Shown: positions 14,510 to 20,553 of the stretch, in pieces
How positions within the stretch are numbered: position 1 is the first letter of the stretch
Layout: every line of letters begins with the position of its first letter
DNA from: an uncultured Lentisphaeraceae bacterium
GTDB lineage: Bacteria; Verrucomicrobiota; Kiritimatiellia; RFP12; DVOR01
Reading direction: 5' to 3'
NCBI GenBank assembly: GCA_937892925.1
Contig: CALBHX010000007.1
Span: 1-29,838, forward strand
Length of the DNA: 29,838 bases
Made by a program: the position numbers and the translations under genes
The notes under the pieces: generated by a model
What the model saw: only the letters and a program-made list of their open reading frames with translations
Databases searched by the model: none
Told to the model about the DNA's origin: nothing

Positions 14510-17500
14510 ATGAAACGTTGGATTATATTTGGAGTGGTGCTGGGAATGGTGGCCGGTGCCTGGGCTCAAGTTCGCATCACGGAGATTTGTCCGCGTCCGG
14601 AAACGCTGGATCCGAATGGCCGGGAGAGCGGATGGATTGAGCTGACGAATACATCGGATGCGGCAGTGAATCTGAAGGACTTTCAGTTGATCCGGTTCAA
14701 TCGCGGCAAAGAAGATAAGTCGAAGAACCGGAAAGCGTTGGCGAATTATATACTGGAGCCGCAGGCACGGGTTTTGATTTACACGAGTGAGGCGTATGAC
14801 AATGCCGACTCGGAGACGGTGGCGATGTATCCTGCCGGAGAGACAGGGGCTGAGATGATGGTCTTCCCGTTTAAGGTGTCGCCCAAAAAATATCCAACAC
14901 TTCGTTTGTATACGGATGGCGGCAAGACGTTGATTGAAACGTTTTCCGTGCCGGTAGATTTGCCGGATGGGCAAAGTTTCGGACCGGGGGCATCGGAGGT
15001 TGCGGAGGAGCTGGTTGGAGCATCTTCGCTCTATTCCTATCGAGCGGTTGGCGCAGATGCGTGGCAAACGGGGGGGCGTGGACGTTTAGCGGGGGTAATT
15101 AATTCTTGCCCGGAAAATGTCCCGGATCGATTGACGGCGGAGATCGCGGCGGATAACGAAACGTTTGTTTATGGCGTCTTAACAGATCAGGCGGGGTTTA
15201 CGCGTAAGGATGCATGGGATCTTTCGTCTAATACGGAAAAGAATCAGGGACTAACCCTTTCCGGGGAAGCGGTGGCGCAGCTGACGGGGGCTTATACGCT
15301 GGCATTCTGGTTCAAGTCTGCCGAGCCGTCATCGAGTGTGCCGCTGTTTGACAGCCGGCCCTCTTCAGGCGCGAATGCTTCGGGGATTCTTCTTGCGTTG
15401 ACGGCGGAGGGGCAGCTGCTGCTTCAGCCGCGGAATGCTGCCAAGCAGAATCAGGAGCTTCAGACGGATACGGAGGCGAATTATGCTGATGGCGCATGGC
15501 ATTCGGTGGTGCTGGTGGCGGGGCAGCAGGTTGGGGACGCACTGAGGCTGTGGGTGGATGGAGAGAAAACGGTGGATGCAGCGCTTTCGGTTGAGGCAGC
15601 GCTGCATTCGGCGCTTCCGTTGTGTTTTGGCCGTGCGTATGATTCCAGTTATTGGGGCGTTTTTTCGGGAGCTTTGGCGGATATTCGTCTTTATCCGCGG
15701 GCGTTGACAGAAGCGGAGGCTTTGGCGGTGCCTCAGGAGGCTCCGGAGGCACGTGAATTGACGCCGGAAACATGGACGGCGACGGGGGTAACGGCCGGAG
15801 AGGATGGATGTTACACGTTTGCCGGGGCGGCGCAGAGTACGGGGGCGTATTTGGAGGGTACGGTGGCGGCCGAGAAGGCTGCAGGCGGGGAGACGGTTGA
15901 CTTTTGGGTGCAGCCGGCATCGCTTACGCTTTCTACGGCAGGGCATTCCATCGCTTTGATTGATGCGCGTGCGAAATCGGCGGCGGGATATATGTTCATT
16001 GTAAACGAGGATGGTTCGCTGAAGCTTCAACGCGGCGTTGGCGGGCAGAGCTCTTATGAGGAAACGGCTTTTTCCAGTAAGCTTCAGGTTGGGAAATGGA
16101 CGCATCTTACGCTGCAATTGGAGGCAGCTTCGCGTACGGTAACACTCTTTGTTGACGGGGTGTTCGCAGAAACGGCGGCGCTGGCAAAGCCTTATTCAGC
16201 GGCTACGGCGAGCCGCCGTTTTGGCGGTTCGCGCGATTCGTGGTGGTCGACGTTTAGAGGGAAGTTGACGGCTCCGCGTCTCTTCTCCGGACTTCTCTCA
16301 ACGAAGGAGATTGCTAAACTGCATAATGCTTCACCATTGGCAGAAACGGTGGTGCTGGAGTCTGGTACCGTTGCCGGGGCGCAGACGGTGGTGCCCTTTT
16401 CGGATGGGGCGTTGGGGGCGATTGAGGCTCAGTGCCAGGTGGTGTTCCCGGAGGCACGAGTGGGGGATAGGTGGCAGGTGACGGTGACGCAGCCGAAGGG
16501 CTCGGTGGCTGTTACACTGGATGGTAAGCCGGTTGCCGCTGGCGTGGATCTGGAGCCGCCGGCGGCGGGAGAACACACGCTTGGCTGGGTGCTTACGCCC
16601 GGGGCGGAGGGCGCGGAGGCTTCAGTAAGCGCCGTGTTTGTTCGTCCGGTTTCCGCTGTTACGCGGGCGATTATGCCGCAGATGACGCCCGGCAAGGCAA
16701 ATGACCTGACAGGAGCCGTGCCGTATGGCCCGAATATCGGCCCGGCGGTTGGGAAGAAGGCCTCAGGCTCCGGCGTGACGGCGGCTTCACCTGCGCCTGT
16801 GGGTGTGGACTATTCTGTAACCTATGAAATATATCCGCTTTCGGAAGATGCTGAGAATGCGATTCAGGCTGTAACGCTGCTGTATCGGGCGGACTTTGAA
16901 GAGGTACAGCGTGTGCCGATGACGCTGGTTGGGGCGAATAGGTGGCGAGGGGTGATTCCCGCAGTGGCACTTCCTGCCGCAGGGCACCTTATCCGTTATG
17001 CGGCGGAGATTACGGATGCGGCGGGGAATGAATGGCGTTCGCCTTCGTTTAAGAACCCGGATGACGGGATTGAATGGTTCGGTACGATTGTGGCACCGGA
17101 GGCCGGACAGCTCACGGAAAGCTTGCAGACCTTTCATCTGTTTGCAGACCAGACGGCACTGCAACTGATGGATAAGCAGTATGACGCGGTGGCGGGAGCG
17201 GCTCCTTTTGGGGCGCGCGTGGGGGTGTTTGATGGACAGACGAACACCTACTATGACAACGTCCGCATCGATTTGCGCGGAAATACTTCGGCAGGATTTT
17301 ACAAGAAGTCGCACGGGCTGCGGTTCAACAAGTGCCAGCCGTTGGTTTGTTCTAACCCATTCAGCGGGGAGGAGATTGAGACGCGCAAGACATCGTTTGT
17401 CGCGGAGTATTGCGACCCAACGTACATTCGCCAGGCGTTGTCGTTCTGGGTGTGGCGTCAGGCGGGGAATCTGGTGCCGTTTGATTATCCGGTCCGGCTG

Positions 17501-19660
17501 CAGATGAACGGGGCGTTTTATCAGCTGGCGTTTCATTCCAACCGCTTTACGGATGAGCTGATAGAGGATTATTACGGGCTTGATCCGCTGGGCTATGCAT
17601 ACAAGAATGTGGGCACGTTTGATCCCAGAGGCGTAACGACTGCCGGCGGCATCGAGAAGAAGACGCCCGATGATGGCAACGAAAAAGATCTTTCCGTGCT
17701 GCTGGCTTTCTGCCAGGGGCTTTCCTCCGCAAGCAAGCCTTCGGGGAATGAGGATGCGGCGCTCACGCAAAAAGTGGTTCGGGAGTTTAATCTTCCGGCT
17801 TGGCTCAACTATTTGGCGGCTGCCCGAATTACGCAGGAGTCGGACGATGTATGGGCGAATATCTGTGCCTATGGCGATGTGAATGGCACGGGCACATGGA
17901 TGCCGCTGGCATATGATCACAACCTTTCGTTCGGGCAATGGTATTATAACGATAACCCAATCGGTAAAATTGGGTTGCGCCCGGCGGACGATGGGTATAA
18001 GAGCCACCCGTTTTACGGCGGCTTCTGGGTGAAAGCATCCGGGTTTAAGGGAAATTACGCGATTGAAGCTGTGCTGCAGAGCCCGAAGTTCCGCAGGCTC
18101 TATCTGCGGCGCCTGCGTACGCTGATGGATCAATTACTCAAAGCTCCCGGAACGACTCAGGAGGAAACGCCGCTGTGGACGTATGCCCAGCAGCTGCGCA
18201 CTGCGCTGGAGCCGCTGGTTGAGGCAGACCGCACGAAGTGGCAGTATGACACAAAGGCCATCACCACCAAGATCTGGGTTTGGGATCACGCGTTGACCCT
18301 GGATGAGGGCTTTACGGATCTGTGGGAGAATTATGTGGTGCCGCGCCGGGAACACCTCTTCGTTACCCATTCCGTAAACACAACCACGAAGACGGTGGGT
18401 TACGGCATCGATTATGCCGCAGGCATTCCGGAGGCTCAGCCGGCCACCGCTGAGCTTGCAGCGGCCATCTCATTCGGAAACGCTGTGAGCACAGACGGCA
18501 CAACGCGCGGGTTCTCCGATGCTGAGCGCTTGGTGATTCATAACGCCAATACGCTTGCGGTTGACATGAGCGGCTGGACGCTTTCCGGCGCGGTGTCGTG
18601 GACGCTCCCTGCCGGAACGGTGGTCGATGCGGAGGACGACCTGGTGGTGGTGTTTGACCGCAAGGCGTATGTGGCCGCTCATGCCGATACGCTGGCGGAT
18701 GCGGTGATCGTCGGTAACGCCGCGGCGCAGACATCGGCCACATTCCTGACGCTGGCAGATGCCGAGGGCGTGATCGCCGCGTCTGTCGATTGGACGCCGC
18801 CCACAAACGAGCGGCTGTATCTTCGGGTGGCCGAAGTGTTGGCCAATACGGCCGCAGAGGATGGCGATGAAGGGGAATATCTGGTGCTGACCAATTGTTC
18901 GGATACGGTTTCGCTGGACTTGACCGGCGTGCGCATCCGGGCAAAGAAGAGCGGGAATGAATGGGCGCAGGCTTCTCTGGATGTGACGCTTCCGGGCGGG
19001 TTAACGCTGGCGCCGCTCGCTGCATTGAAGCTGGAGAAGGCCGCTTACTTTCCCGGGATGAAATTGACGAATAATAAAGTGGACATGGACGTGTTGGACG
19101 TGAACGGGGCTGTTTGCCAAACGCTTCAATTCGCATCCAAAACCTGGCCTTCAACCTATGGCTGCGGGGCATCTCTCATCGCCACGGCGTTTGGATCTTC
19201 TGTGGGCTCGGCAGATTGGCGGCCTTCGTTTGTGCTGAATGAGGCACAGCCTGCTGCGCAGGAAGCGGTGAAACAGGCTGTTCGCGCCCGCCCGGCCGTG
19301 GCAGGCTGGTTGGCCGCACTGGATGCAGAGGGGAAGGCGGCGCTGTTGGCGTTCAATGGATCGGCGGATACGTTGGAGACGTGTTGGCTGGTGGATATCC
19401 CGCCGCAGAGTGAGCCGCCGCAGGTGGCCTTGACGCTGACGGAATGGAAGCCTGGAGAGGCGGGCGCCTGGCAGGTGCGCGGCGGATTGCAGGTCAATGG
19501 CGCAGAAAAGAACGGCCGCCCGAATGGGGAGGTGTCGATCTGGCGTTATGTTGAGCTTGATGCGGAACCGGAAGTGGAGAAGCTGGGGCAGGCGTCATTC
19601 CCGATGGTGCTTCCAGGATTGACGGAGCCTTACCACTTCTTCAAACTGCGGTTGGAGTAG
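14510..19660 (+). CDS. Giant secreted CotH-kinase-like protein with LamG and lamin-tail domains
   Basis: A 1716-residue exported protein. After a signal peptide (MKRWIIFGVVLGMVAGAWA, cut near 20) the domains are: lamin-tail-like (VRITEICPRP...GWIELTNTSD, ~21-125); two LamG-like domains (~230-410 and ~430-610); an Ig-like spacer region; a CotH-kinase-like domain (~905-1200; NVRIDLRGNTSAGFYKKSHGLRF, then GTWMPLAYDHNLSFG); and two more lamin-tail-like domains (~1317-1405 and ~1440-1535). In CotH kinases the metal motif near this place is DxD; here it is D1136-H-N1138, so catalysis is uncertain. CotH proteins phosphorylate surface or spore proteins in some bacteria; the target here is unknown. 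ATG 14510 has AAGGAG eight bases before it, and an in-frame GTG at 14501 is less likely. No PEP-CTERM or other sorting tail is visible. Confidence 0.87.
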   Translation: MKRWIIFGVVLGMVAGAWAQVRITEICPRPETLDPNGRESGWIELTNTSDAAVNLKDFQLIRFNRGKEDKSKNRKALANYILEPQARVLIYTSEAYDNADSETVAMYPAGETGAEMMVFPFKVSPKKYPTLRLYTDGGKTLIETFSVPVDLPDGQSFGPGASEVAEELVGASSLYSYRAVGADAWQTGGRGRLAGVINSCPENVPDRLTAEIAADNETFVYGVLTDQAGFTRKDAWDLSSNTEKNQGLTLSGEAVAQLTGAYTLAFWFKSAEPSSSVPLFDSRPSSGANASGILLALTAEGQLLLQPRNAAKQNQELQTDTEANYADGAWHSVVLVAGQQVGDALRLWVDGEKTVDAALSVEAALHSALPLCFGRAYDSSYWGVFSGALADIRLYPRALTEAEALAVPQEAPEARELTPETWTATGVTAGEDGCYTFAGAAQSTGAYLEGTVAAEKAAGGETVDFWVQPASLTLSTAGHSIALIDARAKSAAGYMFIVNEDGSLKLQRGVGGQSSYEETAFSSKLQVGKWTHLTLQLEAASRTVTLFVDGVFAETAALAKPYSAATASRRFGGSRDSWWSTFRGKLTAPRLFSGLLSTKEIAKLHNASPLAETVVLESGTVAGAQTVVPFSDGALGAIEAQCQVVFPEARVGDRWQVTVTQPKGSVAVTLDGKPVAAGVDLEPPAAGEHTLGWVLTPGAEGAEASVSAVFVRPVSAVTRAIMPQMTPGKANDLTGAVPYGPNIGPAVGKKASGSGVTAASPAPVGVDYSVTYEIYPLSEDAENAIQAVTLLYRADFEEVQRVPMTLVGANRWRGVIPAVALPAAGHLIRYAAEITDAAGNEWRSPSFKNPDDGIEWFGTIVAPEAGQLTESLQTFHLFADQTALQLMDKQYDAVAGAAPFGARVGVFDGQTNTYYDNVRIDLRGNTSAGFYKKSHGLRFNKCQPLVCSNPFSGEEIETRKTSFVAEYCDPTYIRQALSFWVWRQAGNLVPFDYPVRLQMNGAFYQLAFHSNRFTDELIEDYYGLDPLGYAYKNVGTFDPRGVTTAGGIEKKTPDDGNEKDLSVLLAFCQGLSSASKPSGNEDAALTQKVVREFNLPAWLNYLAAARITQESDDVWANICAYGDVNGTGTWMPLAYDHNLSFGQWYYNDNPIGKIGLRPADDGYKSHPFYGGFWVKASGFKGNYAIEAVLQSPKFRRLYLRRLRTLMDQLLKAPGTTQEETPLWTYAQQLRTALEPLVEADRTKWQYDTKAITTKIWVWDHALTLDEGFTDLWENYVVPRREHLFVTHSVNTTTKTVGYGIDYAAGIPEAQPATAELAAAISFGNAVSTDGTTRGFSDAERLVIHNANTLAVDMSGWTLSGAVSWTLPAGTVVDAEDDLVVVFDRKAYVAAHADTLADAVIVGNAAAQTSATFLTLADAEGVIAASVDWTPPTNERLYLRVAEVLANTAAEDGDEGEYLVLTNCSDTVSLDLTGVRIRAKKSGNEWAQASLDVTLPGGLTLAPLAALKLEKAAYFPGMKLTNNKVDMDVLDVNGAVCQTLQFASKTWPSTYGCGASLIATAFGSSVGSADWRPSFVLNEAQPAAQEAVKQAVRARPAVAGWLAALDAEGKAALLAFNGSADTLETCWLVDIPPQSEPPQVALTLTEWKPGEAGAWQVRGGLQVNGAEKNGRPNGEVSIWRYVELDAEPEVEKLGQASFPMVLPGLTEPYHFFKLRLE

Positions 19661-19687
19661 AGACAGCGCAGGGTATCGAACTTTTGG

Positions 19688-19722
19688 GAGGCGCGCCGGA
19701 TGGGGGTGCGCCTCACTTTTTT
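19688..19722 (+). terminator. Intrinsic terminator of the CotH-like gene
   Basis: GAGGCGCGCC (19688-19697) pairs with GGTGCGCCTC (19705-19714) with one G-T wobble. ACTTTTTT follows. It is 28 bases past the stop at 19660. Confidence 0.9.
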
Positions 19723-19754
19723 GAGCTTGGCGGCGTACAGGGTCTGGATGCTTT

Positions 19755-19781
19755 GGGGCGGGGCATGAATGACCCCGCCCC
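19755..19781. repeat. GC-rich palindrome beside the REP-like unit
   Basis: GGGGCGGGG (19755-19763) pairs perfectly with CCCCGCCCC (19773-19781) around a 9-base loop. It directly precedes the larger palindrome at 19795-19829, and both are built from the same GGGGCGG core. Confidence 0.6.
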
Positions 19782-19794
19782 GGATTGGCCTTCA

Positions 19795-19829
19795 ATCCGC
19801 CCCGGGTTTCCTCTGAACCCGGGGCGGAT
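19795..19829. repeat. GC-rich palindrome (REP-like), copy 2
   Basis: A perfect 14-bp stem (19795-19808 with 19816-19829) has a TCCTCTG loop. The stem core CCGCCCCG...CGGGGCGGATT and the TTTCCTCTGA loop region match, in opposite orientation, the palindrome at 9592-9622. No T-run follows, so it is not a second terminator. It is probably a dispersed extragenic palindrome. Confidence 0.65.
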
Positions 19830-20101
19830 TTCGAAGTGTTTGCCTTAGAGGGTGAGATATGGGCGGCTGGTTGAAACGAACCCGATCGTGGCGGGAGCCG
19901 TAAAGGGTGCCGTTACAGCCTGAGCAGCAGGGGTGGTGTGGGTGGGGTGGGATACGGTTTACATCCTTCTGTGAACGGATTGGAATTTGGGGCGGCAGAT
20001 TGCGCAGGTGGGTGATCCTTTCGTCTGGAAAAAGGGTAAATTGCGGGGGGAATGAAAAAAATTTACAACCGTGTTTATGCATGACGAGCCGTGTTGTGCT
20101 G
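19830..20101. other. Intergenic region without a supported gene
   Basis: This stretch holds no frame with a ribosome site and protein-like composition on either strand; the 96-codon minus-strand frame at 19792-20082 crosses the palindrome. Base composition shifts from G-rich to strongly AT-rich toward 20100. Confidence 0.45.
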
Positions 20102-20122
20102 ATATAAATATATTGTTTATAT
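20102..20122. promoter_or_regulatory. AT-rich inverted repeat upstream of the AAA+ cluster
   Basis: ATATAAA (20102-20108) and TTTATAT (20116-20122) form a perfect 7-bp inverted repeat with a 7-base centre, in an AT-rich island unlike the surrounding GC-rich DNA. It could be a regulator binding site or a UP-like element. No regulator gene is adjacent. Confidence 0.35.
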
Positions 20123-20184
20123 TGAAATAAATCAGATTTGCGAGCGTGGGGCGCTGGTTCAGAATATCTTCAGGATTAAAAGAA

Positions 20185-20213
20185 GAAAAAATTCGATCGC
20201 GTGAAATTTTTTC
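20185..20213. promoter_or_regulatory. Operator-like inverted repeat abutting a -35 element
   Basis: GAAAAAATT (20185-20193) and AATTTTTTC (20205-20213) form a perfect 9-bp inverted repeat around 11 bases (CGATCGCGTGA). The last base touches the candidate -35 element at 20214, a placement that suits a repressor or activator site. Confidence 0.4.
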
Positions 20214-20243
20214 TTGCGTCTGCGTCAAAATTTCTGGTATTAC
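20214..20243 (+). promoter_or_regulatory. Candidate promoter of the micropeptide-AAA+ cluster
   Basis: TTGCGT (20214-20219) and TATTAC (20238-20243) are 18 bases apart. Transcription would start near 20250, about 35 bases before the micropeptide ATG. The -10 matches only four of six consensus bases, so the call rests partly on position. Confidence 0.35.
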
Positions 20244-20284
20244 TCCGTCCAGTTCAAGGGCAATTTAAGCGAAGGAGGTTCACC

Positions 20285-20374
20285 ATGCTGCACGTTCAGA
20301 TTCCGAAGTCGGACGACGCCATGGGCTTGAGCAATTCCCTGGCGGAGTACGCCCTTGTTTGTGTCGTCTTGTGA
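20285..20374 (+). CDS. 29-residue micropeptide / leader peptide
   Basis: A 29-codon ORF from ATG 20285 to TGA 20372 follows a strong AAGGAGG site (20272-20278) at six bases. The product starts MLHVQIPKSDDAMG and ends in a hydrophobic SLAEYALVCVVL. No known family is recognised. The SLAEYAL string resembles the start of the hydrophobic helix of Flp/TadE-type pilins, but the peptide stops after about 12 such residues and no tad genes are seen. It is the first ORF of the AAA+ cluster, separated from the ATPase gene by a hairpin-rich 179-base leader. It may be a regulatory leader peptide, a small membrane-active peptide, or the degraded start of a longer gene. The ribosome site argues that it is translated. 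Confidence 0.5.
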   Translation: MLHVQIPKSDDAMGLSNSLAEYALVCVVL

Positions 20375-20553
20375 TTCCTAACCCATTAAACTTCCGGCGA
20401 GGTGTGCGCCGGAGTTCCTAACAGAGTTCCGCAGATCCGAGGCAACGGCCTCGTTCGTCTGAACAAATCGAACATTCGCCCAGTCCGTTGACGTTCTGAG
20501 TCAACACGATTGGGTCGAACGAGAAATACAGTCTCAGCGAAAGGAGGGATTTT
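20375..20553 (+). promoter_or_regulatory. Structured leader between micropeptide and AAA+ gene
   Basis: The 179 bases hold three hairpins: TCCGGCG/CGCCGGA (20393-20413); CGAGGC/GCCTCG with an AACG loop (20438-20453); and a long stem (20479-20514), in which seven pairs and then six pairs are separated by a small internal loop around GTTCTGA. The first hairpin is flanked by direct repeats of TTCCTAAC (20375-20382 and 20415-20422). None is followed by a T-run, so no simple terminator is present. AAAGGAGGG six bases before the ATPase ATG is outside the stems. Confidence 0.45.

Noticed and set aside
13184..15067. 627-codon minus-strand frame antisense to fabG, acpP and the CotH-like gene
   Set aside because: Covers three confident plus-strand genes and two terminator/promoter signals; the product is Arg/His-rich without domains or a ribosome site.
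16787..18133. 448-codon minus-strand frame within the CotH-like gene
   Set aside because: Arg/His/Ile-rich shadow of a gene with clear domains on the other strand.
20360..20374. C-terminal CVVL of the micropeptide looks like a CaaX prenylation box
   Set aside because: Protein prenylation of this kind is not expected in bacteria and four residues easily match by chance.
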